A DNA stretch of 64,000 nt from Neckera pumila (taxonomy: Eukaryota; Streptophyta; Bryopsida; Hypnales; Neckeraceae), in assembly GCA_963969595.1 (NCBI GenBank), contig OZ018413.1:2420501-2484500 (forward strand). Direction: 5' to 3'. The position numbers and the translations under genes were made by a program. The notes under the pieces were generated by a model, which saw only the letters and a list, made by a program, of their open reading frames with translations, searched no databases and was not told where the DNA came from. Below, in pieces: positions 1-11,495 of this stretch. Positions within the stretch are counted from its first letter, which is position 1. The number at the start of each line of letters is the position of its first letter.

Positions 1-882
1 ACATGGCCCATGGCCTCAATACAGGTAATGGCACCCCTAAATTCGCGTTTTGTTCTGATTCTTTCCAATGCTAAGTTCACAGGCATTCATTCAGTAAGGT
101 AGTGGACACTGTTTGCGTCACTTTAGGCTTTTTCACCACCATTTAGGAAAGTGATTTTATTCTTACCAGTATGTATGAATTTCTTATGCTATGATTGAAA
201 GTGGGAGGTTGTATACCACTATTGAAGGGACAGTAGACCACCCCATTTCCATTCAGTGGCCATAAATATTCATGCAAGTCGCACTTTCACCCAACTTGCT
301 AATTGAAGGCCAACTTAGTATATTGGAAGACATGAGTTGTTGGTAACAGGGTCAATAGAGAAGACGAGATCAGATCCTTATCAGTTTACTGTACACTTTG
401 ATGATCCTAAACTTGAGACCAAAAATGCTTAGGCCGCCCTCAACCAAACCTTCGAGAGTTCTGTTCTCGTATTCAATAAACCCTTTGTGTTTGATGCAGG
501 TTGGCAGTCCAAAACTGCTGCTATGAATGGCAAGCTGTACGCTGTGGGCGACTCTCATTCACTCGAAGGCAAGAACGAAATTTCAGTCTATAATGGAAAG
601 AAGGACTCGTGGGAAACCATCAAGGGTGTCTTGGAAGACTCAGCGCCTGTTTTGGCCTGGGGCCCGGAGCTTGTGAGCCTGGGTGGAAGACTTTGCATTG
701 TAGGAACAGGTTTGCAACCACGGTTCGGAACAAGCCGAGCAGCCGTGGCCGTTGTGGAGGTGAACGATTCCAAGACGGATTCCAAATCCTCTGCCTCACT
801 TCAATTTTATGAAGATATCACGGGCAAAATTGAGTTCGCTGATCCACTACCCCGGGGGGCATGTCAAGTGGTGGCTCTGTGA
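1..882 (+). CDS. Kelch-repeat protein, 3' end of gene (partial)
   Basis: The last coding exon runs from 500 (after the acceptor TTTGATGCAG) to the TGA at 880-882. A short upstream exon piece at 1-24 ends at a GT donor (CAG|GTAATG) in the matching phase, so the intron is 25-499. The peptide reads GWQSKTAAMNGKLYAVG, a Kelch blade with the usual GKLYAVGG-like turn. A second weaker blade follows (SLGGRLCIVGTG) and the tail ends RGACQVVAL. Kelch repeats form beta-propellers that bind partner proteins; in plants many belong to F-box proteins that feed SCF ubiquitin ligases. Any F-box would lie left of the window, so that part is unseen and I give no symbol. The intron carries a repeat shared with the RBD1 gene. 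Confidence 0.78.
61..390 (+). repeat. Dispersed repeat in Kelch-gene intron, related to 5000-5785
   Basis: This stretch shares ordered blocks with RBD1 intron 2: GTTTGCGTCACTTTA, TTCTTATGCTAT, GGTTGTA.ACCA, CCAACTTGCTAAT and GTTGGTAAC, in the same order and strand. The RBD1 copy holds about 400 extra bases in its middle. It is probably an old dispersed element of unknown class. Confidence 0.6.
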
Positions 883-2319
883 CAGGCCTTGTACAGTGGG
901 AGTGGACTTTTCTATCAGTAATCCTGGACATATCCCATCTCAGCCATGCCTTGTCATTGACTTCATTTCTCTCCCCTGTTTCTGGAAGCCTTCAGGTCTA
1001 AACTAGCTTTGGTATTGTGAATATTCTCATTTTTTGCTAAAGCTCATCGTGTGTTCAGAGCAGGCAAATGAACGTGTCCAAAGCTCAAGAAGTTTATCCA
1101 GAGTTTATATGTAATTAAAATCTTCCTCTCCCTTTCTTAGATTATGGCCCACTGGGTCATCGTGCTTTCTTATTTCTGCCCCACCCTAGCCAGTTTACCT
1201 AGTTGAGGACAACCCTCTCTCTTGGCATCGACCTGACGCAGACTGACATCAATTGTAATTAGGGATTTTAAACAGTTCACCAACTTCACCAAAATTTTAC
1301 AGTTTAAACATTATTGAAGTGTGGTGATCTGTTGAACATGTGATAATACAATCTGTGTGTTACTGTTTGTGTTTTTTTTCTTGTTTATTTGTTGCGTTGA
1401 AGTGAATGGGATATCGTAATGCTAAAGTAGGACAAGACTATGAGATGTAACGATGCTTAGTTGCCATCCCTAGAGATTTGGACTTCTTTGACGTCCTGTA
1501 GTTTAGGATATCCTCCTTATGTTCATATGCTGCTCTTCAAAGGTAGGGTATGTTGTGCTTAGCCTCATGATTTTCTGTTTTTCTCCCACAAGAAGTGTCT
1601 ACTTAGCATATGGCAATGCATTGTGACTTGTAAACTTGAACCAACTATTCACTTGGACAAACACTATTTGGAAGCACGTGGTACTTCTCAAATGTTGGAT
1701 CACTGTGCACACTGATGGGTACTATTTTTCTATTGATAAGAGCAGGTGTCCGTATTCAAAATTGGCCAAACTTTGTTGAAAAAACTAAAGAAATTTTGGA
1801 ATTTATATGGAAGTGTGCAATGTTTGCAAGAGGAAAATTAGAATTGTTGTTGGCAAAAGGGAGAGGCTTGAGAAAAGTGGAGAGGCAACTTTTTGACTTT
1901 TGGGAAATTGTTTTTTGCAGTGGATGTGAGTTACTTCTAAAATGTAGTTTCTTCCACCGTCGCAATCCTATTTTCATTTCAATATACTAGTGAGGCTAGA
2001 TTGCTCAACATGGTTAATTGGCTTATGCTTATATTGTATCTATATCTTTTCAAATGTTCACTTATCCCCAATAAATGGCAAAATGTTTAAACTCACGTGG
2101 TTTTAGGACTTTTGCATATTGACATCCCTAAGACGGTCTACGATGGATTTTTTTTCTAGAACTTCAAGAAATTGATTTTATAAAAAACTTTGAATATGAA
2201 AATTTGTAAAAGGATGTCATGATTGCAAGCCTTGCAAAATAAAAGTGTCTTTATCTTTCATTTCATCAATCACAAAGACAATAATTCAAAACATTATTTT
2301 CAAATTTGTATACACTTGT
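883..2319. other. Spacer downstream of the Kelch gene
   Basis: Presumably starts with the 3'UTR of the Kelch gene. The rest is AT-rich DNA without a coding exon I can support; short open frames around 1715-1990 look like chance and have no family resemblance. Confidence 0.5.
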
Positions 2320-3250
2320 TTAACCCCTAAAGGACCAACATGCGTTTTTTGGCCGTATAGAAATTTTGGGCAGGTACATGTGACTAGAGATATCCATATT
2401 TGAGGCTGAAATTTTAATAGAAGGTGGGGACGAGGAATAGCTTCATTCATACCAAGTTTCATGACATTTTGAAATACGAGTCAAAAGTTGTGACCTAATA
2501 TGTTACTTTTTTTCGTAACTGGGCAGTTTGGGCAGATAAAAAAAATCATTTTTTCCGGATTTAAAAAAAAAAATTGGTTCTCTACATATATATATACTTC
2601 AAAAGCTTTGAGTCATTCCATTTTAATCAATGAGTCAAAAGTTATGAGGGTTTTTGAATTCCAGGTAGTTATGGATTCTCTACTCTAAAAAAACATTAAA
2701 GTCGTTTATTTTACTCAATTTTCAATATTTTTGAAAAAAAAAAGAAAATCCTAGGATGTAGATTGATTATTACAACATTACAACCGTTGGGATTGGCATT
2801 TTTAAATTCCATAATTAAATTTTTAACAATTTAGTATTTTGAATCATTTTCTACTTCTTTCTACTTACTATTTTTTCCCTATATGTTGTACAATTCCAAA
2901 TGATGTGAAAATTTTCAAGCATATAGACAACTTGTTTAGGAAACTAAATTCAAAGAAGCACCACCTTTATCGGCATTTTTTCATTGAAAAGTGAGCTTGC
3001 AAAGTGCAGCTGCCCGGTTTTTCGCAGGATTGAAAAAATGGTTTTCAAGACTTTGAATGCTTATATCTTATGATCCACACGGTGGAATTTTCTGAAATTT
3101 TTACCACATGTTTTCAAAATATCATACTACAAGATCGTACGATTACATGTGTCAAAAATTGTTTTTTCCCAAAAATTTGATAGTTGTATTAGAAATGGCA
3201 GTTTTGGAGCGTTTTTGGTGATTACATAGTCATGAAACTTTAGGGGTTAA
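2320..3250 (+). mobile_element. TTAA-flanked element copy 1 (931 bp)
   Basis: Starts TTAACCCCTAAAGGACC and ends CTTTAGGGGTTAA, so it has an inverted terminal repeat of about 9 bp (CCCCTAAAG) bordered by TTAA on both sides. It contains no long ORF. Internal signature blocks shared with the other copies are GAGTCAAAAGTTATGAGG, GTTGGGATTGGCATTTTT, CTACTTCTTTCTACTTACTA, GTGCAGCTGCCCGG and GAAATGGCAGTTTTGGAGCG. Confidence 0.75.
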
Positions 3251-3653
3251 GCAAAGAAATTTTGATTGCACAAGGATATTGAAAAATGCAGTTTTCATAG
3301 TCCAAATCGAGTTATGGCAATAAATTGCCTCCAAAATTATGGTGTAAATCCTCACCTTCTTGAATTAGAGATGGCAGATTCCCCACAAGATATTCTCCAG
3401 GACTCCTTCGACTCAACAAAATAAAAGCCTCCTTGTGGATAACATTTAGACGGTAGAACGTGGAGCGCCTCCTATGACCACGCTCACACTGTCACCGTGC
3501 TCTTCGTCTCTCTCTCTCCATCCCCTCCGGAAGCGTGGCGTCCTCCGCAACCCAACTTCCAATCCACCAATTTCTGCAACCCAATTGCAACTCAATTGCA
3601 GCCCAATTGCAGCCCCAATTCTGCTCTTGAAATTTCACCTTGAGCTCCCGACA
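3251..3653. promoter_or_regulatory. Upstream region of the RBD1 gene
   Basis: About 400 bases between repeat copy 1 and the chosen ATG. No clear TATA box is seen. An in-frame ATG at 3474 could extend the protein by 60 residues. Around 3582-3620 the motif CCAATTGCA repeats four times with small changes. Confidence 0.4.
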
Positions 3654-6362
3654 ATGGCGTCTGCAGCAGCGTCTTCCAGTCTAGTGGCAACGGCCGCGTC
3701 GGCTGCGTCTCTTTCTCGGAGCTTCGGGGCTCGCAATAGGAGCGTGGGAATTTCGAATGGGGTGTCGCCGGCGGGATTGAGCTTGACTAAAGCTTCTTCG
3801 ACTTCGACTCACAGAAGAAGACGAGGTGTTGCTGCTGCGGCTGGGGTGAGCGCAGTTGATTTGAGATTTCAATGGCAATTTGAAATACAACAATTCCTTT
3901 TACTTGAGTGGTTTTGCTTCTTCCCGTGTATTTTTGTCACTTTTTTTGCGATAGTTTCCAATGTTTGGCACTTTTTATATGAATTGAGTAAAATTGACTA
4001 ATCTGTTTATAATAAAGTTACAACCTAAGATTTTTGTCCTTTGCTTCTTTTTTCCTATTAGGCAGCAGGAGATTTGGACTTGCATTGTTCATGTACCGTA
4101 TTGTGAGAAAATGTGGTGAAATTGGAGGCAATTTGAGAGAATGTGAACTAGTTTTGTGAAAACTCGGGTTCCAATATTGCATGAAGCTACGTACATTCAT
4201 AATCGCTGCGTAGTCAGATGTTGAGATTATGTTGTTGAAGATTGGTTGAGGATTCCAACGCACCGAAGAATGCGTTATTTGGAAACCGTGTGTGAAAGTT
4301 ACGAAGGTTTGTAGTTTGATTCGTATTTGTTCTAGAATTTGCTTCTTGGTTGATTAAGGGAATGTACATTAGCTTAATGTAATCAAGTGGCGCTTCTGGT
4401 TTCTGCGGATTTTGGGCATCCCTCCCTTGCTAGGGTTTGGTTCTTTAGGTGGAGAGTATTTAGGTTTACAGTAATTAGATCTGAGTTTGTGTTTGACAGC
4501 GAGCAGGATAATGTGGAGGAGAAGCCGACCGAGCAGAAAGAGAAGGAGGTGGTGCAGGAAGCGTTGGAGGACGCCTTGCGGAATGTCAAGGAGGTCGAGG
4601 ATCCCAAGTTGAATCCTCTCGCTACTCGCGAAGGTAGGTCATGAATTCTTCATAACATTCTTGATAGTACTGAAATACAAATAGAAAAAAAAACTATTGT
4701 GAGAACTAGTAATGTCATCACTCATGTGGCTCCAAGACTGCAAAATTAGAATTATGTGGCATATATTTCGAGACTGCAATTTGAAGACCATAAGGACTCA
4801 TGAGTTAAGAAGTGTTTGGTATCAAGAGTGTTTGCAGTGTGCAAATGAAAGGTAGTCATTGAACCTTAATTATCCGGATTCCTCCTCGAATACCAGATGG
4901 GACCAAGGTGTGAGAGCTGATATTAAGAATTTTATGGGGTACAGAGAATGGAAATTTTCACTTTTGTTTTCATGAATAATCTGAATACGAAGGTAGTGAT
5001 TTCTGTGATTTCTGTTTGCGTCACTTTAAGCATGTTAACATATGTAGGGAGTGTGCGTACATTGGGAGAGATTTGAAGAGATCACTTTGAGGACAAGAGC
5101 TAGAGTCGCTTGAGATCAAATTTGCATCTTTATGTATGGAATAAATTCTTATGCTATCATTCAAAGGGGGTGGTTGTAGACCATTGTGAGTGACATAACC
5201 CTCTCTTGTCGTTTTCATTGCTACATTGCGCTAGGCAATTGGAAAGAGTGAGGATGGTTTAGAACCATAACTCTATTCTCCATGTGGACCTAACCTCAGA
5301 TTTTAATCCCATTCAAAATGAGGGCACCTGATAATCATAATTGTCCCTTACGAAATTGTCCCTTGACCGTGGGCCTTCGGCCGTGTAAAGCACCCTGCTT
5401 TCAGGCCTTTTTGAAAATAAGGTGCCCTCGACCCTCATGCTCCACCGTCAGACTTTGGGCTCCTTATTTTCCCAAAGGCCCTTGGACAGCACCTTACCCT
5501 ATACTTTTTGTGAGAGAGAGTTGTAGATATCCAAGATTTGATCTTGATGGTCTCGATCTAGTTTGTATGAGAATGTTATGTCCGATATCCGACTTTTTGC
5601 GACACAGCTCGTTTGGTTATCTAGTACATTTTCTATTCAAAGATGAATGTTCACAAATATTTCGCCAAGTCATGCTTTTTCCAACTTGCTAATCGAAAGC
5701 CAGCCAAGTGTATAAATCAAGTGTATAAATAGATGAGCTGCTGTTGGTAACTGGTGTCGGTGTAGGAGATGGGATCAGGGTATCCTCTATCTTATATAAT
5801 TCAACTTTTCCTGTACCTGGAACTCTTTGACCCCAACATGTAGGACAGAAATTGGCTTTTCCATGCTATTGTGCAATAACAACTGAAGCATAATATTCAT
5901 ATTTTGTCGTCTTCCGTCTAAGAATTTCTTGTGTTTTAAGAGAGGCTTTGACGACGGGATTTTGGCTTTTATCATGAATTACTATTTCATCAGAAAATTT
6001 AAGCTTTGTTGTATGTGAAATGGATTTGTTCAGGGTTGGAGGAGAAGTTTGCTGTGATCAACACTGGTGCCTATGAGTGCCGCTCATGCGGTCACACATA
6101 CGAGGAGCAGAAAGGAGACCCGACTTTCCCTGTGGCTGCAGGCACTCTGTTCCGAGACCTTCCGGAAGACTGGCCGTGCCCCACATGCGGTGCTGCCAAG
6201 ACTTACTACCAAACGAAGAGTGTGGAAGTCGCTGGATTTGCCCAAAACCAAAAGTATGGTCTGGGTGGGAACACGTTGACAGCGGGGCAGAAGAGTCTTC
6301 TGATCTATGGTTCTCTCTTGGCATTCTTTGCTCTTTTCCTTTCTGGCTATTTCTTACAGTAA
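3654..6362 (+). CDS. RBD1: Plastid rubredoxin-family membrane protein, RBD1 type
   Basis: Three exons: 3654-3845, 4507-4633 and 6034-6362; phases agree and give 215 aa. Residues 1-64 form a Ser/Ala/Arg-rich plastid transit peptide (MASAAASSSLVATAAS...). Exon 2 encodes an acidic, charged linker. Exon 3 holds the rubredoxin fold: CRSCG at 122-126 and CPTCG at 155-159, four Cys for one iron, with PEDWPCP as in the family. A single membrane helix closes the protein (about 192-213, ending SGYFLQ). RBD1 proteins sit in the thylakoid membrane and are needed for photosystem II assembly; this role is known for the family, not shown here. The acceptor for exon 2 is taken at 4506 (GCGAGCAG|GATAAT) because the earlier AG at 4498 breaks the frame. 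An in-frame upstream ATG at 3474 is an alternative start. Intron 2 carries an old repeat. Confidence 0.9.
5000..5785 (+). repeat. Dispersed repeat in RBD1 intron 2
   Basis: Second copy of the repeat at 61-390, recognised by shared ordered blocks (GTTTGCGTCACTTTA; TTCTTATGCTAT; CCAACTTGCTAATC; GTTGGTAACTG). Bases from roughly 5220 to 5640 have no match in the first copy and look like an insertion richer in GC. Confidence 0.55.
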
Positions 6363-7032
6363 TGGTAGCGTGGATACTTGGGAGAGATGGTGCGTGTCAT
6401 CTGCATGATTTGTAGATTGGCCTTTGTACGATGCGGAGGAGAGACCTGTAGTTTGTATTATGTCTTTTATGTAAATTGAATTGAGGGTTGCGTATTTGTT
6501 CTTCCTATCTCAATAGGTAGGTACCTTGCGTCTTTGTTCTTCCAAGGTTCTTGTTGTAGCAGCGTCTAAGTCTCTGTACTTCAAATGTTGAGCCAAAGGC
6601 TTAATGACCATGAATGCAAATATCTCCTGGAACAAGGACCTGTTTTTTCGAAGACTTTCCTGATTATACCCCTTCCGGGCATTGAGACGGCCGACACGTT
6701 ATATCCTGTGAGTTTCGACTCTGTTGTTTACGAGTAGAAGTGCTATTCAAAGTATTTAAGAGAGCCTATTCAAAGTTTATTGATTGGGTTTAAGTATCCA
6801 ATATTGAGTACTTTTTTCGCTATTTGAAATGCGTGTCCTCAACGGAAGCAGATCAATGTTCGAGTTCTACTCTAGGTCACTCTATAATTTCATGAAGATA
6901 TTTCTCTGGAGGGATGGCAAGTTGAACTCAGTATACTGTTCCTAATGTTTGAATGCCTAGACATTGCGACCTACTCTCTCAATACATGCAATCCAGAGTG
7001 TATAAATACAGCACTTGGCGCCGATCTACGCT
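6363..7032. other. Spacer between convergent RBD1 and P450 genes
   Basis: About 670 bases holding the 3' ends of two genes that point at each other. No coding sequence seen. Confidence 0.6.
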
Positions 7033-10000
7033 CTAGACCTTAAGTTTCTTGACTTGAATGGGCAGATTGTCCTTAATGTGAGGCATGGGCAAAAATATGG
7101 GCTCCCGCTTGCCAAACACCTCCCACCTGCATTGACAGCCTTCTTGTTAAAGCTGAATCGTCTTTAGCACGACTGTTTTAATCTCCAAGCAGGAAAGAAC
7201 GACAAAACTTATGTCGATTCTGTTTGCGCAATAATCATGAGGTCAAGATCGAAACCTTTGTTAATATTTTCAGTTTTGTACTCAATTCACAGTAGCAAAA
7301 GAATAGGATCATGAGGATGCGGATTTCTTACGTGTACTTGGTGACAAAATGATGCAGGAAGACAGCCACTTCAAGGCGAGCCAAATCAGCACCGGGGCAG
7401 ATGCGAGGTCCGTTACCGAAACCCATGAATGGCACTTTGCCAGCTTCAGGTCCCTGTTTGAGAATGCCACACATAATTGCCTCAGAAACTTACTACCGGT
7501 ACAAAAAATCAATTCTTAGCACTCAGGGTTCTCGACAACAGGAAAAAGTCTAATCAACAGGCCTGAGCTCTGCTACGAAGTTTGAATTTCTTTGCTAACT
7601 TATTGTGTGTAGGTGGCAGGGGTCTTACGATGTAGCGGTAAGGGTTGAACTTGAGAGGGTCTTTGAAGCCAGTGGGGTCGTAGTGCACCGACAGAAGGGA
7701 AGTGAACACCTTCCACTTCTTGGGAATTATGTAATCTGTCAGAATACAAGGCAACTTCAATTATATAGGCGGGTTCTTCTTTACTAACTTGAATAAAGAT
7801 ATATACAAGCTTGTAGAATTGTATTCAACTTCGCCATGGAAACTCAAAATCTGCAAATTTTATGGAAATATCTTTGTTCAACACATCAGGAACAGTTTCA
7901 GCACTTACTGTTGATTTGGACATCTTCTTTGGCTTCACGCATGAGGAGGTTCAGAGGGGTGCTCATTCTCACAGATTCGGTGATGACCTGCAAGTGAAAA
8001 AACTCTCCATTAGATTATGTATTCGCCATCACAAACAGTCAAACTCACGAACATGTTTTTGGTTTGCTAGTCTAGACAGCAACCATTACACTTCGTTTAA
8101 TTCGAATTGTTTCTCTTACATGTTGAGTGAAGACCATGCGCTTGTACTCCTCCCATGTGAGCTTTTCACCAGGTGCCTTATTTTCACGTATCTTGTCATG
8201 CTCAGCCTGCCGACATGAACAAGAAAAATCCATGAAACATCCATATCAGGCATGAAAGGAGCTCCCAACACCCCAGGCCCGTCGTCTGATTCAAGAAAGA
8301 ATCAAGGTATTTACGACGCTGCTATCCACTTATACATTCATTCTTTGACACTCACCTCTTAGATTCTGGGTTTAAGATTTTCGAAGAAAGAAGCCTCTGA
8401 CATTAATCTGACACCAATCAAGTCAGTTATCGCTCCCTCAAATTAACTTTAGGATTGCCAACAATCCAAATCATACGTAGTTTTTGTATGTTGTGGGATT
8501 TGAGGATTATACTCACCTTGACTTCTTGCAGGATTTGAGGATTCTCGGACAGGTACTTGATGGCAAATGTAAGGGTCGTGGTTGCGGATTCATGGCCTGC
8601 AAAGAGGATGCTGTGAATGTAATCGTCGGCCATCTCTTTCAAATCGGCGTCGGTGTAAGCTGGGTTTTCAGCCTTTTTGAAGTCTTGAAACTCCTTGTAC
8701 TGGTTCACATCATTGGGTCCGCAGATGGGTAATATGTCCTTGTAAACTATTTCCAAAGCTCTCTTCCTCGCCTGCGTACATGCATCCCAATAACACTGAA
8801 CAATCAGCTCAAAGGGCTTGGTGTGACTTAGAAGGGCAATTTCATTTAGGAATTACTGCATAAAATTGAAACTATTAACTATTAGTTTGAATTTTCAATG
8901 CAGATCCGTCAAGTTTTCTTAGGGCTTTTAACTCTCGCTTTCAACCAAACACGACTTTCAATGTGAACCCGAAATGTTCACTCTCAATTCGAGAGTACAG
9001 TTTAGTGTTGTGTCCTATACCCTTCTCCCATTCTTAGAATAGGACAATACAGCAAAAAAAAAGGAAAGTCTTAAGATAAACTATCATATAAGGTACACGG
9101 GGCTTTTTTGAGTTTCCCTATCTCACTTTCCCCTGTGAGAACAACAATCTTGTGACTTTATCTTGTGTCACAGGATTGTGTCATAGGATTGTGACACTGG
9201 GTAAAGTCACAAGATTGTCGTTCTCACAAAGGAAAGTGAGACAGGGAAACTCAAAAAAGCCCCCTGTGGTACGTAGATGCACATTGTTGCATATGAGTGG
9301 CTATAAAGCCAAGAAAGAACGATAAGCGTTCTGTAGCCAAATGCACTGCACTCTACGTTTGGAAGATCCATTTCTGAACTTGAATTGCAGAAAAGAGAAT
9401 CGGGTGTCACATTTGTGGCTTCTTGGAATTTGGACCCCGCAATGCTAATGGGTGCAGTGTAGAGGCCGTCAGTGTAAGTGTACATCTCCTTCTTCAAAGC
9501 GTTCAGCACCTTGCCTGGCTTCAACACGCTGAAGAGCGCTGCCGCCACGATTTCAAACGTATACTGTAACAAATTCATTCGAAATTACAAAGCATATCAG
9601 TCACTCATCGTAAAAAGTCAAGCAATTCGAGGTAGCTCAGAAGTCTAACTCCCTCCCAATTTTTCTCCTCTAGATTCATTCTGACCTCCTCTAAATGAGT
9701 GTAATTGCTAGTTCAAGGAACTACAGCCTACCCACGAGACTAATTGCACCCCAACAAACTCAAATCTGCAACCTAAGCAAAGGTTGGAGATGCATAACAA
9801 CAGGCCACGCTCCCCAAATGCACTGAGGAGTGCAGTGTAGAACGTGAGGTGAACCCGGTGTTGTACTTTCAGGTGCCTTGCACCCAGTGAATGTTCCTTT
9901 CAATACAGTTATAATGCAAGGTAAACCCAAAAATAAATGCTTTGCACATCAAGAGCTAGAGAGGTTGAAAGATGAAAATGAATGCACTCCCAGTTTGGGT

Positions 10001-11107
10001 TGCTTACACTTCTCGCTTCATCCCCCACACGCAGGCGGCGTCCATCCCAGTTGCTCATAGAGTTGAGGGCGAACTCCTCCACTGCACTGAGGCGGTCCTT
10101 GAGAGCAAGGAAACCAACTTTCGAAAGAGCGAAGCGTCTCCAATCCTTCCACTGCTCGCCGCTGATTGCAGGGGCACTAGTGTTGCCAGTGAGCTCAATT
10201 GGATACGCAGCGTGGAATAACTTGCCCTCATTTTGCAGCACCATCTTCACGTCCTCTGTGCCGGAGGCAATGATGATGGGCTCTCCAAACAAATGTGTGG
10301 AGAATACAGGTCCGTACCTGCAGAAGACGCGACATCAGAAACAGTTTGATGGTTATCTCGTAACCCTTTAACGAAGGTCCAAGCAACCATGAATGGACTG
10401 CGTTTACTCAAGACTTGGAGCGAGCATAAAGGGTTACCCCCCACGACTCGACCTCAGCTCTCTGTATTCACCATTGCACAAATCTTTGAAGAATTTTCGG
10501 AAATTCACGTGCACTACAGAACGAAAAAAAGACCTCACAAAAATTCTGAATCTTAATAAGTATACAGTACGCTTGTTTCATTTCACAGCATGGAGCTTAA
10601 ACGGTTACCTCCCACATCTCTCAGCTCGAGCTGTATTCACCACTGCACAATTAAAACCTGTGAAGAATTTTGGTTTTCAAATGCACGACGCAACGAAAAT
10701 AGACCTCACACAAAGTCTGAATCTTATTAATGCTTGTTGACCCATGACTGGTCTACTACTGAAATGAAACCCAATCTGCAAAGTATTTTGCTAATTCTCA
10801 ACTCAATTGCCATATCAATTGTCCCATGATTCCCGAAAATCCTCAAATCAATTCTGCCAACTTGGACAGGGAGACTGAACTCTCACTTGGCTTTGCGAGT
10901 TTCCACAAACTGGCCGTGATAGTGCTTTTGGGTGAACATGAACTCCAGGAACTCGCCCAAAACAGGGAAGCCCCACTTGCCGGGCGGGAGCGTGCTGTAA
11001 TACGATCCAGCCACTCTCTGGAAGGAGGTTGCCCTCCTCCACCACAGTGCAAGAAGACCAATCACGCCGACCACGAGCGCCATGACCAGCTTGGGATCCA
11101 TCTCCAT
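7033..11107 (-). CDS. Cytochrome P450, CYP85 clan
   Basis: Nine exons on the minus strand: 11107-10887, 10317-10008, 9563-9411, 8771-8517, 8206-8120, 7987-7909, 7735-7629, 7453-7332 and 7126-7033. All phases agree; product 475 aa. An N-terminal membrane anchor (about residues 6-22) precedes the proline hinge [13 protein letters not shown]. The I-helix motif is AGHES (286-290), ExxR is ESVR (346-349), and the heme loop is [10 protein letters not shown] (416-425) with Cys423 as iron ligand. The final exon is short (31 residues, WEVFGKREP... to QVKKLKV) and easy to miss, because the previous exon meets a TAA just past its donor. Many introns and LPPG-start architecture fit the CYP85 clan (CYP90, CYP707, CYP716 relatives), monooxygenases of the ER acting on sterols, hormones or triterpenes. 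The substrate cannot be told. The usual PxRF motif reads NPYRY here. Confidence 0.9.
9097..9267. mobile_element. Foldback MITE in P450 intron 3 (171 bp)
   Basis: Arms of about 65 bases are inverted copies: GGGGCTTTTTTGAGTTTCCC on the left and GGGAAACTCAAAAAAGCCCC on the right. Both sides are flanked by GGTAC (9092-9096 and 9268-9272), a likely 5 bp target duplication. Confidence 0.75.
10425..10735 (+). repeat. Diverged tandem duplication in P450 intron 1 (about 170 bp unit)
   Basis: Two adjacent units, roughly 10425-10560 and 10594-10735. Both contain GAGC.TAAA.GGTTACC, TGTATTCACCA.TGCACAA, GAAGAATTTT, GACCTCACA and TCTGAATCTTA.TAA in order. Confidence 0.65.
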
Positions 11108-11329
11108 TGCTGAGAATGAGTTCTCACTGAATTTGTAGAGCTGCTTAATGTCGAATGAAGTCTCTACTGTGCTTTGGTACAAGCTCGTGTGAGCAAATCT
11201 ACTGGCAGATCGACTAGCCTCAACAGAGCTTTGAGGTTTGGCAACAATGAATGACCGTGGAACCAAGATGGAAGCAAGCTCCTTGATTTGCAGAGGACGG
11301 ATAATCAAGGTATATGAAGAGACTGCATG

Positions 11330-11495
11330 CGCAAGGGCTGGGACAACTAGGGGGAAGACTGAAGACTTGTGGACGAGTCGGTCCAGTCGGACTTGACATA
11401 CCAGACTTGTGAAGACTTGTGAAGACTGGGTCAAGTCGGAGTTGACATACCAGACTTGGCATACCAGACTTGGGAATACCAGACTTGGGAATGCT
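11330..11495. repeat. Short CCAGACTTG repeats upstream of the P450
   Basis: The words ACCAGACTTG and GAAGACTTG recur six to seven times at irregular spacing of about 10 to 30 bases. It lies 250-390 bases upstream of the P450 start codon, in its likely promoter. Confidence 0.5.

Noticed and set aside
3474..4001. Single-exon protein of 175 aa
   Set aside because: Its second half is intron 1 of RBD1; homology and phase place the donor at 3845.
7321..7332. TAA right after VTKY as the P450 stop
   Set aside because: It overlaps a GTAAGA donor, and an in-phase exon at 7126-7033 supplies the normal C-terminus.
11108..11434. N-terminal extension of the P450 by 109 codons
   Set aside because: The membrane anchor and hinge follow the ATG at 11107 at normal distance; the extension is low-complexity promoter repeat.
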